The position numbers and the translations under genes were made by a program. The notes under the pieces were generated by a model. The model had not been told where the DNA came from. It was given only the letters and a program-made list of their open reading frames with translations, and did not search any database. A stretch of 64,000 bases of DNA from Microbulbifer pacificus (GTDB lineage: Bacteria; Pseudomonadota; Gammaproteobacteria; Pseudomonadales; Cellvibrionaceae), in assembly GCF_033723955.1 (NCBI RefSeq), contig NZ_CP137555.1, forward strand, positions 3,650,001-3,714,000. Direction: 5' to 3'. Shown one piece after another: positions 9,709-18,977 of the stretch. How positions within the stretch are numbered: position 1 is the stretch's first letter; the number at the start of each line of letters is the position of its first letter.

Positions 9709-11367
9709 TTAGATTGCGATGCCAATATCGTTGCGGACGATATTGTCCATGGCGCGCTCAGCAACCGCGGCAATGGTCATTGAAGGATTGCAGGCGCCGG
9801 TATTTCCTGGGATCAAGGCACCGTCCAGGACATAGAGGCCGGTATGATTGTGTACCCGGCCATCCAGGTCACAAACGGATTCCATACATGCGCCACCCAG
9901 CGGGTGCCAGGTGCTGGGAAGAATGGAATGCGTATCCCCAAGCACTGCACCGGCCCCGGCGATCTTGAACATCTGCGCCATGATCTTGCTGTGAATCTTC
10001 GCGTCGCCTTCTTTTTTCCAGTCCAGGGTGAACTCGCCGGTTTCCGCGTCGTAACTCCAGGTTCCCCGCTGGTCACTGACCCCAAAGCCCACCAGTACCG
10101 TGGTTTTAAGGTCCATGCCCAATGGCGGCAGAGATGCCTGGATAATCGTGCTGGCCCAGTTTGGATTACCCCAATCCTTGCTGCCGTAAATGACGGGGCC
10201 ACCCTGGATCTCGTTGCCAAACCCGTTGATCGGTCGGGTCCAGGTAACGATTCTGTCAGCATTGGTACCCCATCCCTCACCGAGTGCCGATGGCAAATTC
10301 GGGATGGTTTGCTCTGCGTCTGCTTTCAATAAAAGCTTGGTGGTGTTCACACTTCCCGCGGCCATAACCAGTGCTGTGGTCGTGATGATTTTCTTTTCCA
10401 GCAGGGTGCCGGCTTCGTCGGTGATGTTGACGTAAACCTTCCACTTGCCATCTGCATCTTTGGCAACGCTGGTGACATTGTGCAAGGTTCTTACATCGAC
10501 CAGGCCGGTTGCCTCTGCCTGCGCGATGTAGGTCACATCCACAGAGTGCTTGCCGCCATTGTTCACCCCTAGCGCCGCATCGCCATTGGTGTATGCGGGG
10601 GCCATCTCGCCATTCAGTTCGCGCAGCGCAAAATCCCAATCGATCGGCATGGGAATTTTTTCGACCTCATACCCGGCTTTCTCAACACGCTGGGCGAAAA
10701 TTCTCGCTACTTCGTAGTTCGGGCTGTTAATCAACTCGTCCGGAGCGGTTTCCAGCTTGAGCATTTCGGCGACACGGGGGTAGTACACTTTATCCATCGT
10801 GTCGTAATCGAGTGCTTCCGGTAGCACACGATTAAATACTTCTTTCGACGGTTGCAGCGTCATGCCCTGGTAAACCAGGGATCCGCCACCGACGCCTGCC
10901 GCACACATGACAGTCATGTTTTCACTGAATACCGGCTCGATTAACCCGGCAAATTTGATGTCGGTGTCCAACGGCAGGCCTAGCAGGCCGGGGGCTTCAC
11001 TGATATCAAGATTTTGCGGTGCATTTTCTCCGAGGCTGTCCAGGGTCTCGTACCATATCGCTCGTTCATCCGGCGAACTTGCCCTGGGGAACGTATCTGC
11101 ATTCGGGCCGGTCGGCCAACGAATTCCGCGCTCCAGTACCACCGATTGAATGCCCGCTTCGGCAAATCTCAGGGCGGCAATTCCACCTCCAAAACCGGAG
11201 CCTATGATCGTCACCCTTTGAATTTCTTCTGTCGTCGGAACATCGGCTATTTCTGTGTTTGCATTCACAGAATCGTCCGCATGTGTAAGGCCCACGCCAC
11301 CTAACATTCCTACCGCAGTCGCGCCTACGGCGCCTCCCAAAATTAATCGACGTTTTTTATCAACCAT
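9709..11367 (-). CDS. Tat-exported GMC oxidoreductase, cholesterol oxidase-like
   Basis: A 552-residue FAD oxidoreductase of the GMC family. The start at 11367 (MVDKKRRLILGG) is preferred over a longer frame because it has a GGGA ribosome site and places the twin arginines at residues 6-7 before a hydrophobic stretch ending around THA-DD. IIGSGFGGG (55-62) is the FAD Rossmann motif, and AAGVGGGSLVYQGM and HPLGGACM are the flavin-binding and C-terminal GMC motifs. GLYVLDGALIPGNTG resembles cholesterol oxidase (LYVTDGSLIPG). It should oxidise an alcohol, possibly a sterol, in the periplasm. Substrate is not proven. Export by Tat fits a cofactor-loaded flavoprotein. Confidence 0.85.
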   Translation of the reverse strand: MVDKKRRLILGGAVGATAVGMLGGVGLTHADDSVNANTEIADVPTTEEIQRVTIIGSGFGGGIAALRFAEAGIQSVVLERGIRWPTGPNADTFPRASSPDERAIWYETLDSLGENAPQNLDISEAPGLLGLPLDTDIKFAGLIEPVFSENMTVMCAAGVGGGSLVYQGMTLQPSKEVFNRVLPEALDYDTMDKVYYPRVAEMLKLETAPDELINSPNYEVARIFAQRVEKAGYEVEKIPMPIDWDFALRELNGEMAPAYTNGDAALGVNNGGKHSVDVTYIAQAEATGLVDVRTLHNVTSVAKDADGKWKVYVNITDEAGTLLEKKIITTTALVMAAGSVNTTKLLLKADAEQTIPNLPSALGEGWGTNADRIVTWTRPINGFGNEIQGGPVIYGSKDWGNPNWASTIIQASLPPLGMDLKTTVLVGFGVSDQRGTWSYDAETGEFTLDWKKEGDAKIHSKIMAQMFKIAGAGAVLGDTHSILPSTWHPLGGACMESVCDLDGRVHNHTGLYVLDGALIPGNTGACNPSMTIAAVAERAMDNIVRNDIGIAI

Positions 11368-11754
11368 AATAATTCCCAGTATTTTTGGTATGCGCCATTC
11401 AATAGCGCATGGAGCTTGCATTGAAGTTGGACTGTAAAGTCACTCCCGGCATCGCTAGGTTTCGAACATCGAAATTTATTTTTTTGAGAATCAGATAATT
11501 CGTGAAGCGGAAATTATCAGTGGGAAATTGGACGCTCAATCAAGAAATTATTTTTGTTTTATAAATGTGAGGGTAATCGCCGAAAAAAAAGAACGGGTTC
11601 AACTTTTTGTTCGCGACTAATTGTTCACGCGATTGCAGTTTGTCGTAGTTTTAAACCTGTAAAAAATTGACTTTTAAGTCAGGCTGAAGGCGAATTAACG
11701 AAAAATTTTTTGTGGTGTGAAAATTGTGACAACGGGGCTGAGACGTTGATCACT
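11368..11754 (-). promoter_or_regulatory. AT-rich upstream region of the GMC-tatAB unit
   Basis: About 390 bp without a credible gene, clearly richer in A and T than the flanks. It should hold the minus-strand promoter of the oxidoreductase. Visible structure: the dyad TGACTTTTAAGTCA at 11668-11681 and two close copies of TTGTTC in the sequence TTGTTCGCGACTAATTGTTC around 11608-11627. I could not fix a convincing -35/-10 pair. Confidence 0.4.
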
Positions 11755-11784
11755 AAAAAGGCCCCGCATTGCGGGGCCTTTTTT
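11755..11784 (-). terminator. Intrinsic terminator after the sulfatase gene
   Basis: AAAAAGGCCCCGC pairs with GCGGGGCCTTTTTT around the loop ATT. The T run exists on both strands. It lies 22 bp after the stop of the minus-strand sulfatase (11807-13378) and separates it from the GMC-tatAB unit. Confidence 0.9.
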
Positions 11785-11806
11785 ACGGGTTTACTGGTGC
11801 ACCATT

Positions 11807-13378
11807 TTAATGGGTGACGCCTTCAGTACCTCGACGCAGATCCTCTTCAATTTTCTTCAGGTTGAATGACCCTGGAGTCTGGCTTGGGGGGTAGTCCTGC
11901 ATGGTTTTCAGGAACTGGGCGGCCATCTGTTGTAATGGCACCAGCACAAAGGCGCGGTCAAGCAGCCAGTTGTAGTAGCCATTGGCGTTGTGCTGGGCGC
12001 GCTCCAGCGGATCGCGGCGCAAGTTGAAGATCAGCGGTACGCGCAGTTCGGTAAAGGGTTCCATCCACACGCCAAACGCTTGCCCGCGGTTTTCCAGGAA
12101 CACGGCTTTCCAGGCGTCGTAGCGCATCGCGACGATCTGACCGTCGTCATTGACATAAATGAACTGCTTGCGCGGTGATTCCTCGGTTTTGCCGGTGAAA
12201 TAATCCAGCATGTTGCTGCCGTCGATATAGTTGCGGTACTTGCGACCGTTCAGGCTTACCCCTTTCAGCAACTGATCCTTAACGTTGGGGTTGCCGGCGG
12301 CGGCGGCAAAGGTGGGCAGCCAGTCTTCATGGCCAACAATGCCGTTCAGGGTTTTACCCGCGGGGAACTTGCCGGGCCAGCGCGCAAACGCAGGTACCCG
12401 GTAGGCGCCCTCCCAGTTGGAGTTTTTCTCGCTGCGGAAAATGGTTAGCCCCGCGTCCGGCCAGGTATTGAAGTGCGGGCCATTGTCGGTGGAGTAAAAC
12501 ACGATGGTGTTGTCGGCGATCTTCAGTTCGTCGAGCAGATCCAGTAATTTCCCCACATGCTGGTCGTGCTCGACCATGCCGTCGGCGTACATGTTGCTTT
12601 GCGGGCCGGCCAGGTTTTTGTGCGCATCCTTCACATAGGTGGGGAAGTGCATGCGGGTTGCATTCCACCACACGAAGAAGGGTTTTCCGGCATTGACCTG
12701 CTGTTTGATAAAGTCCATGGCCGCGGCGAGGGTTTCCTCATCCACGGTTTCCATGCGCTTCATGGTCAGCGGACCGGTATCCTCAATTTTGCCATCGGCC
12801 GTCGCGCGGATAACACCACGGGGGCCAAATTTTTTGCGGAACTCCGGGTCTTTCGGGTAGTCACGGTTTTCCGGTTCCTGCTCGGCATTCAGGTGGTAGA
12901 GGTTGCCGAAGAACACGTCGAAACCGTGGTTGGTTGGCAGGTGTTCGTCGCGGTCACCGAAGTGGTTCTTGCCAAACTGGCCGGTGGCATAGCCCTGGCT
13001 TTTCATCACCGTGGCAACGGTCACATCGGTCTTCTGCCACCCTTCTTTGGCGCCGGGCAGGCCGACCTTGGTCATACCGGTGCGAATGGGCACATTGCCA
13101 CCCACGAACGCGGCGCGTCCGGCGGTACAGGACTGCTGACCGTAATAGTCGGTAAACGAAATCCCCTCGTTGGCGATGCGATCGATATTCGGGGTCTTGT
13201 AGCCCAGCATGCCGCGGTTGTTGAAACTGATATTCCAGAAGCCGATATCGTCGCCCCAGATCACCAGGATATTCGGTTTGTCCTGGGCCTGGGCGGCGCT
13301 ATTGCCGAGGCACATCAGCGCTACGGAGGTGACCGCAATCGGCACGCGCAGCATTCGTTTCAGGTAAGAGCGAACCAT
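11807..13378 (-). CDS. Secreted sulfatase (CTAGR subfamily)
   Basis: A 523-residue sulfatase with a Sec signal peptide ending at about residue 31 (SAAQA). PNILVIWGDDIGFWN binds the metal. CTAGRAAFVGG starts at Cys84, a C-x-A-x-R form of the formylglycine signal. GKNHFGDRDEHLPTNHGFD and FYSTDNGPH are further active-site segments. It is a close paralogue of 23632-25146 and of the partial gene at 1-500. A strong site AGGAGG precedes the ATG. The gene lies 45 bp behind a HAD phosphatase-like gene and is followed by a terminator. Soluble periplasmic location is predicted, unlike the two lipoprotein sulfatases. Confidence 0.9.
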   Translation of the reverse strand: MVRSYLKRMLRVPIAVTSVALMCLGNSAAQAQDKPNILVIWGDDIGFWNISFNNRGMLGYKTPNIDRIANEGISFTDYYGQQSCTAGRAAFVGGNVPIRTGMTKVGLPGAKEGWQKTDVTVATVMKSQGYATGQFGKNHFGDRDEHLPTNHGFDVFFGNLYHLNAEQEPENRDYPKDPEFRKKFGPRGVIRATADGKIEDTGPLTMKRMETVDEETLAAAMDFIKQQVNAGKPFFVWWNATRMHFPTYVKDAHKNLAGPQSNMYADGMVEHDQHVGKLLDLLDELKIADNTIVFYSTDNGPHFNTWPDAGLTIFRSEKNSNWEGAYRVPAFARWPGKFPAGKTLNGIVGHEDWLPTFAAAAGNPNVKDQLLKGVSLNGRKYRNYIDGSNMLDYFTGKTEESPRKQFIYVNDDGQIVAMRYDAWKAVFLENRGQAFGVWMEPFTELRVPLIFNLRRDPLERAQHNANGYYNWLLDRAFVLVPLQQMAAQFLKTMQDYPPSQTPGSFNLKKIEEDLRRGTEGVTH

Positions 13379-13423
13379 TTTTTCCTCCTGGAGGATTACA
13401 GCAAAATATGTTCGATGGGAGGA

Positions 13424-14431
13424 TTACTGTTTGGCTGGTGGGAAAACGGTTTTCCAGTCGTTTTGCATGTCGATGACGGTCCAGCCTTTTTTCCCGGCAT
13501 CATCCAGTGCCTTGTCCAGTTTTCCGACATGGGATTCGCGATCGTAGGCCCACTCCCGCTCGGCATCGGTGTGGTGCAGGATGATGCCGAAGCGCGGACC
13601 GGCTCCGGCGGTGGTCCACTCCAGCATTTGATAGTCGCCATCGGAGTTGCCGGCGGCGAAAATGGGGCGCTGGCCGATGTACTGGTGAATGCCCACGGGC
13701 TTGCCCTCCTTGTCATCCACCAGATTGATTTCCGGCAATTTGATGATGATCGGCTTGCCGTCTTTCACCTCATATTTGGCCTTGAGGCTGGAACCGATTA
13801 CCTGATCCGGGGGGATACCGTAGGTTTTCTCGGCAAACACCCGCATAAAATCCACTCCGCCACCGGAGACGATAAATGTCTTGAAGCCGTTTGCGCGGAG
13901 GTAGTCGAGCAGTTCCAGCTGAGGTTGGTAAACCATTTCGGTGAAGGGGCGACCGGTTTTCGGGTGGCGCGCGGTCTTCAGCCAGTCGCTGACGTTCGCG
14001 CGGAATTTTTCCGCCGTCATATTGGCGTGGGTGGCGGCGAGGATTTTCATCAATCCCTCCTTGCCACTGGCAATGACGTTTTTCATATCACCCTTGAGTA
14101 CCGAGGCAAAGGGTTCCTCGGTTTTCCACTCCGGATGCTCGGGGGCCATTTTTTTGACCTGGTCGATCGCATAGATCAATTGGAAATAAACTGGCTGTTC
14201 CGCCCACAGGGTGCCGTCGTTGTCGAAGGTGGCGATGCGCTGGTTTTCCGGCACAAAATCCGGCGATCCTTTTTTCGTGACCTTTTCCACGAATTCAACA
14301 ATCGCGCTTTTGGTCGGCCCTTCGTTCCAGGACGGCAGTGGGGGCGCGGCCTGGGCTGGAATGGCGTTGACCAGGAAAAAAATCAGCAGGCCCACCGTGA
14401 GCCAGGACTGGCGTCTGTACCGTGTGTTCAT
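13424..14431 (-). CDS. Secreted HAD-family phosphatase-like hydrolase
   Basis: A 335-residue protein with a signal peptide (hydrophobic core LTVGLLIFFLVNAIPAQA) and the HAD motif I FDNDGTLW (Asp70 as nucleophile, Asp72 as acid/base). Motif II is probably FIVSGGG, and GNSDGD is motif III/IV. It resembles phosphoserine-phosphatase-like HAD proteins but acts in the periplasm. AGAGGAAATTTC before the ATG is a good ribosome site. It is cotranscribed with the sulfatase 45 bp downstream, so it may remove phosphate from the same class of substrate. Substrate is unknown. Confidence 0.8.
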   Translation of the reverse strand: MNTRYRRQSWLTVGLLIFFLVNAIPAQAAPPLPSWNEGPTKSAIVEFVEKVTKKGSPDFVPENQRIATFDNDGTLWAEQPVYFQLIYAIDQVKKMAPEHPEWKTEEPFASVLKGDMKNVIASGKEGLMKILAATHANMTAEKFRANVSDWLKTARHPKTGRPFTEMVYQPQLELLDYLRANGFKTFIVSGGGVDFMRVFAEKTYGIPPDQVIGSSLKAKYEVKDGKPIIIKLPEINLVDDKEGKPVGIHQYIGQRPIFAAGNSDGDYQMLEWTTAGAGPRFGIILHHTDAEREWAYDRESHVGKLDKALDDAGKKGWTVIDMQNDWKTVFPPAKQ

Positions 14432-14551
14432 GAAATTTCCTCTAAACGGCGCGAGGATTTGGCAGCTAGTACCTCTATCTTTATTTACTGTAGACGGATA
14501 TTTCTACAATGGCGTGTAAAGGCAAACCGGAAACCGGCTAGATGGGGTTTG

Positions 14552-15784
14552 TCAGGGATTCAGTGGTGGCAGTGATAGCGGATGCGGATGAGTAGAGGCC
14601 GGGCTCAATACCTCGACGGCCTGTGCCAGTTGCTGCCATGCGGTAGCGACTGCAGAACCGCCGGGTTTGCAGCCATACTGCGCCGCACCCAGGACAAGTA
14701 GTGCGGGTTGCAGTGTTTTTGCGGCGCAAGGGCGGTAGCGTTTGAATTCGGACACTGCTTTGAGGAGCGCCGGGTAATCCTGTGCTGCGCAGGCAGTTTG
14801 CAATTGCTGCCAGGCAATTTTTCCGGATGCTTTGGCCTGTTGTGCGCGTTGTGTTTTCAAGGTGCGCAGCCGGGGGACGCCCCAGCGTAGGAGCAGCCAG
14901 GTTGCCAGCCCCGCGGCGGCGAGTATGAGAAGTTTTTCCCACAGATTGGTGCCCGCCAGTGGCCCCGGACCCCGGGCGTGCACTTTGATCGCATCGATAC
15001 TACTCGTCTTGATGGTGCGGTCGTCCAGGTCGTACCAGCGCAGGGTTACTGCGGGAAGGGTGCCGCGCACGCCGCTTTCGGCCACATAAGTTACGCGCTC
15101 TGTGCGGACACCGCTGGTGTCGTCGGTGCGGGGATCGATTTTGTCTTCTGCCTGGTGCGCGTCGGCGTAGGCGGCGAGGCCTTGCGGGCTTTGCGTATTC
15201 AGCAGCTGGGGAATCAACCGCACCGTCGAGCCGTCGATGGTGGCGGTGACGGTGCGGGAAAAGGCATCGCCGGCACGCAGCTTTTCCGGCTCGCCTTCAA
15301 TTTCCTGTGTAAGCGTTAACTCCCGCGCGGCAATAAACGGTTTCAGTCCCTCGGCGCCTTTGGGCGTGGCGACTGCGATCGGGGGCGGCGCGAGCTTGAG
15401 GCTGGCTTCCCGGTCGCCACCGCCTGCGGGGTTCTTGTAGGTGACCTTGATCTCCCCGGCGGGGAGGCGGTAATTGCCCGGGGCCAGGGGTACGATCAGG
15501 TATTCACGGGTAACGCCCGACCAGGTATTGCCGTCGATGACACGGCTGACCGCGAGCGACGAGCGTGCGGGCAGGGTGACGGAGAGATTGGGCTGGTCAA
15601 ATTCGGGAAAATCCGCCGGCCTGGTCATCCAGGTCGGCACCAATATGGTGACAAAGAGCGAAAGCGACTGGCCGGGCACGGCTTGCTCCGCCGACAGTTT
15701 GGATTCGATCAAAGGTTCATCCGCGGCGAGAACTGCTGATGCGCTAAGTAAGCAGATGACCAGTGTGAGAAAACACCGCTTCAC
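14552..15784 (-). CDS. BatD-like protein
   Basis: A 410-residue envelope protein with a signal peptide (MKRCFLTLVICLLSASAVLA), several beta-sandwich segments, and one transmembrane helix at about residues 285-300 (LLILAAAGLATWLLLRW) followed by a cytoplasmic tail. This layout fits BatD of the Bacteroides aerotolerance set. The GTG start overlaps the stop of the preceding VWA gene (GTGA). It is the last gene of the moxR-bat operon. In this type of operon the MoxR ATPase and VWA proteins are thought to assist maturation or metal loading of envelope complexes; the client is unknown. Confidence 0.75.
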   Translation of the reverse strand: MKRCFLTLVICLLSASAVLAADEPLIESKLSAEQAVPGQSLSLFVTILVPTWMTRPADFPEFDQPNLSVTLPARSSLAVSRVIDGNTWSGVTREYLIVPLAPGNYRLPAGEIKVTYKNPAGGGDREASLKLAPPPIAVATPKGAEGLKPFIAARELTLTQEIEGEPEKLRAGDAFSRTVTATIDGSTVRLIPQLLNTQSPQGLAAYADAHQAEDKIDPRTDDTSGVRTERVTYVAESGVRGTLPAVTLRWYDLDDRTIKTSSIDAIKVHARGPGPLAGTNLWEKLLILAAAGLATWLLLRWGVPRLRTLKTQRAQQAKASGKIAWQQLQTACAAQDYPALLKAVSEFKRYRPCAAKTLQPALLVLGAAQYGCKPGGSAVATAWQQLAQAVEVLSPASTHPHPLSLPPLNP

Positions 15785-17409
15785 GGACGACGCTCCGCGT
15801 TGCTCTTTGGCAAACTGTTGGCGCCGGCCGCTTCAGCGGCAAAACGCTGTTTGAGATATTCGCTGGTGCCGGTGTCGAGGGTGGACATCCACTGTTCGGC
15901 ATTGACTGGATTTTCTTTCTTCGCTTTTTCCTGGGGTTGTTGCTGCTGTTCAGGCTGTTCCAGTTCGGATTCCTCGCTGTCTTCGTCCGCCGCCTGCAGT
16001 TCGTCTTCCTCCTCCCCGCGGGTGGCTTCCATATACGCGAGAATTTTCTGTGCCAGCTCCAGGTTTTTCTGTGCCCCCGGGAATTCCGGATCCAGCTGCA
16101 GCACCTGCTGGAAGGCCGCGATGGCATCCTCGTATTGCCCGGTTTTTATCTGCGCCATTGCGCGAGTGAACAGGGCTTCCGGTGTATCCAGATCGGCGAG
16201 AACGCTGGCCGCGTCTTCGAACTGTCCCGCCTGGTACAGGGCGTAGCCCTTGCGGTAAGGATCCTGAAAACTGGCAGCAGCGTGCCGGTAGTCTTGGCGG
16301 AAGCTTAACCACTGCCCCTGCTGGTCGGCGGTGAGCAGCAGGCTCAGCAGCCCGCCGTTTACTGAGGAGTTTTGCGCGCTGGTCTGGTCGGGCGTCTGGG
16401 CGGTGGCACGGTCGGGTAGATACTGTGCGCACATCAGAAACAGGGCGATGCCCGCGCCGCGGGCAAGCGCGCTGCGCGATCCATCCCTTCCAGACATCGC
16501 CCAACCGCGGCGGAACCAAAGCAACGCGAGCAGTGCGGCCGGCCACCCCAGCCACCAACCGCGGTCTTCCCATTGCAGGTTTTTGTCGGATGCCAGTGCC
16601 TGGCGGAAGGCACTGTCGAAATAGCGGTTGAGCGCGCGCAGATCACTTTTGTCCGCTGTCACCCGCTCCACCCGCGCATCGCGCACCTGGGAAACGGCGC
16701 CGCCATTCTGGTTACCCGGCGCCACCAACAGAAAACCCAAGCCATTTTTAGTGTCGCGCTGCGACAGGGCGCTGGCATCGCCTTCGCTGAGACTGTCGAG
16801 TAAAAACAGGATGCCGCCGGGTGTTTCATTCTTGGCGAGAATCTGTTCCGCGAGTTTCAGCGCCGCTGCGGCGTTTTCTCCTGATACCGGCATGACCTCT
16901 GGACTCAGTCCCTCTAAATAAGGGCGCAGCAACGCCTGGTCTTCGGTCAAGGGCACCACGCGGTGAGCACTGCCGGCGTAAGCGACCAGCGCCGTGGGGG
17001 CGCCGTCACGGGTCTCCAGCAGGTCGAGCACTTTCTGTTTGGCGCGCGCGAGACGCTCGGGCGGTACATCTTTTTCCAACATGCTGTCGCTGACTTTCAG
17101 CACCACCACCAGCGGTGTGGTTTTGGCCATCAGCGGATCCGGCAGGCGAGTCCAACTGGGGCCGGCGGTGCCGAGGGTCAGCAGCGCGAGCAGCAGGGCA
17201 ATAAAATCCACTGGTTTTAAATAATGCCGGCTGCGATCGCCCACTACCAGGGCCTCGGCCAGGTGCGGGGCAATTTGCCCGCTGGTTTCGGCATCGCTGC
17301 GCTGGCTGCGGCGGAAGTGCCACCACAGCCATAAAATCAGCGGCAACAGCAGCAGCCACGCCGGGCGCAGAAAGTGGAACGCGGAGAAACCGGCGAACAG
17401 TGCGCTCAT
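15781..17409 (-). CDS. VWA-TPR membrane protein (BatB/BatC fusion)
   Basis: A 542-residue protein joining a BatB-like VWA domain (about 95-290) to a TPR segment (about 370-460) like BatC, with membrane helices near residues 15-30, 66-83 and 280-325. In the VWA MIDAS the first Asp is replaced: VVVLKVSDSM has Lys105 where BatA has Asp. Metal-dependent ligand binding may therefore be lost. The C-terminal part is rich in Glu and Gln. It overlaps both neighbours by 4 bp (ATGA and GTGA), showing tight translational coupling. Confidence 0.8.
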   Translation of the reverse strand: MSALFAGFSAFHFLRPAWLLLLPLILWLWWHFRRSQRSDAETSGQIAPHLAEALVVGDRSRHYLKPVDFIALLLALLTLGTAGPSWTRLPDPLMAKTTPLVVVLKVSDSMLEKDVPPERLARAKQKVLDLLETRDGAPTALVAYAGSAHRVVPLTEDQALLRPYLEGLSPEVMPVSGENAAAALKLAEQILAKNETPGGILFLLDSLSEGDASALSQRDTKNGLGFLLVAPGNQNGGAVSQVRDARVERVTADKSDLRALNRYFDSAFRQALASDKNLQWEDRGWWLGWPAALLALLWFRRGWAMSGRDGSRSALARGAGIALFLMCAQYLPDRATAQTPDQTSAQNSSVNGGLLSLLLTADQQGQWLSFRQDYRHAAASFQDPYRKGYALYQAGQFEDAASVLADLDTPEALFTRAMAQIKTGQYEDAIAAFQQVLQLDPEFPGAQKNLELAQKILAYMEATRGEEEDELQAADEDSEESELEQPEQQQQPQEKAKKENPVNAEQWMSTLDTGTSEYLKQRFAAEAAGANSLPKSNAERRP

Positions 17410-18407
17410 GGCGTTGTCCTGCGTTGCGCTATCCGCGCTGTACCGGGTAGCAGGCGGGCGACCAGAGCGAGTAGGCCCAGCAGCAGTGCGAGGCCCATGG
17501 GCCAGTGCGCCAGGGAGTGGTGGGGGCGGTAGGTTTCACTGTCGACCATTTTGGGCGCCAGCTTGTCGATCTGGTCGTATACCGCTGCCAGGGCCTTTTC
17601 GTCGTTGGCGAAATAAAACTGGCCGCCTGTGCGTCTGGCGATGGCCTTGAGGGTGTCCACATCCACGCGGTTTTCTTCCACTTCGCTGTCGGGGTCTCCG
17701 ACGCCGATGGTGAGAATCTTGACCTTGCGCTGGGCGGCGATGGCGGCGGCGTTGATCGGGCTCATGGTACTGGCGGTGTCGCTGCCGTCACTCAACAGGA
17801 TCAGCAGGCGCTGTTCCACCTCACTGCTTTCAAACTGGCGGATCGCGAGGCCGATGGCATCGCCCAGCGCGGTGTGTGGGCCGGCCATGCCCACATCGGT
17901 CTCCTGCAGTAATTCGAGCACGGTATCCAGATCGGTGGTGAGTGGCGCCTGCACGAACGCCTTGGTGCCAAATACGATCAGCGCAACGCGCTCGCCTTCG
18001 CGGCCTTCGAGAAAAGGCGTTAACACCTGTTTGACGCCGTCGAGACGCTGCAATTTTTGGCCGTCACCGGCGATAAAGTCCTCCTGCTCCATGGAGCCGG
18101 AAATATCTACGGCGACAATCAGATCCCGCGCGGGTTTTTGCAGCGTCACCGCATCGCCCTCGTATTCGGGACGTGCCAGCGCGGTGACGATCAGTGCCCA
18201 GATCAGGGCACCCAGCAGCCACTGCCAGCGACTGCGGTCGAGCACGACCGCTCCCGAGCCGGGTTTTATGCCGATGGCCTGCACCAGTTGCTGGAAAAAC
18301 GGCACCCGCAGGGCGCGCACGCGCTCCCGGTGCGCGGGGGCGAATTTCCACACCAGCAGTGGCAGCGGCAACAGCACAAACGCCCAGGGCGCGGCAAAGT
18401 CGATCAC
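17406..18407 (-). CDS. VWA membrane protein (BatA)
   Basis: This BatA-like protein has 333 residues when started at GTG 18407. That GTG overlaps the stop of the upstream gene (GTGA) and has GAGG 8 bp before it. A TTG at 18437 would add 10 residues. Helices flank the VWA domain at about 8-20, 63-78 and near the C-terminus. The MIDAS VAVDISGSM is intact (Asp101, Ser103, Ser105), unlike the BatB partner. It probably forms a membrane complex with BatB and works with the MoxR ATPase. Confidence 0.82.
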   Translation of the reverse strand: MIDFAAPWAFVLLPLPLLVWKFAPAHRERVRALRVPFFQQLVQAIGIKPGSGAVVLDRSRWQWLLGALIWALIVTALARPEYEGDAVTLQKPARDLIVAVDISGSMEQEDFIAGDGQKLQRLDGVKQVLTPFLEGREGERVALIVFGTKAFVQAPLTTDLDTVLELLQETDVGMAGPHTALGDAIGLAIRQFESSEVEQRLLILLSDGSDTASTMSPINAAAIAAQRKVKILTIGVGDPDSEVEENRVDVDTLKAIARRTGGQFYFANDEKALAAVYDQIDKLAPKMVDSETYRPHHSLAHWPMGLALLLGLLALVARLLPGTARIAQRRTTP

Positions 18408-18973
18408 GGCGGGGCCTCGGCGTTTTTGCGCGGCCAACGAAACTGACGAAAACTCGGACGCTCGACCTTGTGCTGGCGAATCCAGTCACGCGCCACCTGC
18501 GCCAGTGCGCCGGATTGCGTTGGTGCGGCTTTGCGGTAGGGGCTTTGCAACAGGGTGCGGCCAACTTCCCCAGTGAATGCGTTGCCGGGGTAGTGCTGGT
18601 TGAGAAAGCCGAGCCAGTCGTCGCCGGTCAGTGCGGCAACTTGGGTGCGCGGGTAGGCGACGAGCGCCGTGCGGCGCAGTATCTCGGCGATCCGCGCGGG
18701 ATCATCCGCGGCCTGTTGCAGTTCGGCGAGCGCGGCGCGGCGATAGGCGTTGGCGCGATAGGTTTGTATTCGCCGCCAAACAAAAAATAGAAGCATCAGA
18801 AGCAGGAGCGCGCCGACACTTTTTGCGGCGGGAGTTGCCGGCCACATGGAGACCGCAGGCGGTTCCGGCGGCGGCACCAGCTGCGCGATCATATCCGGCA
18901 GGGTTTCTTCTGCCGCTGCGGGGGTGCTGTTCAGTTTGCTGCCAGTGTCTGGTTTGGCTTGGTCTTGCTGCAT
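18404..18973 (-). CDS. DUF4381 membrane protein
   Basis: The 189-residue protein has one transmembrane helix (SVGALLLLMLLFFVW, about 52-66) after a Pro-rich N-terminus and a soluble C-terminal part with DWLGFLNQHYPG. DUF4381 proteins are regular members of moxR-DUF58-batA operons in Gammaproteobacteria. The start lies 4 bp after the DUF58 stop. No enzymatic motif is seen; a scaffold or adaptor role is likely. Confidence 0.8.
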   Translation of the reverse strand: MQQDQAKPDTGSKLNSTPAAAEETLPDMIAQLVPPPEPPAVSMWPATPAAKSVGALLLLMLLFFVWRRIQTYRANAYRRAALAELQQAADDPARIAEILRRTALVAYPRTQVAALTGDDWLGFLNQHYPGNAFTGEVGRTLLQSPYRKAAPTQSGALAQVARDWIRQHKVERPSFRQFRWPRKNAEAPP

Positions 18974-18977
18974 CCGC

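Noticed and set aside
12557..14575. Plus-strand frame of 672 codons across the sulfatase and HAD genes
   Set aside because: It is antisense to two genes with clear catalytic motifs and has low-complexity, His- and Gly-rich translation; it is a high-GC shadow frame.
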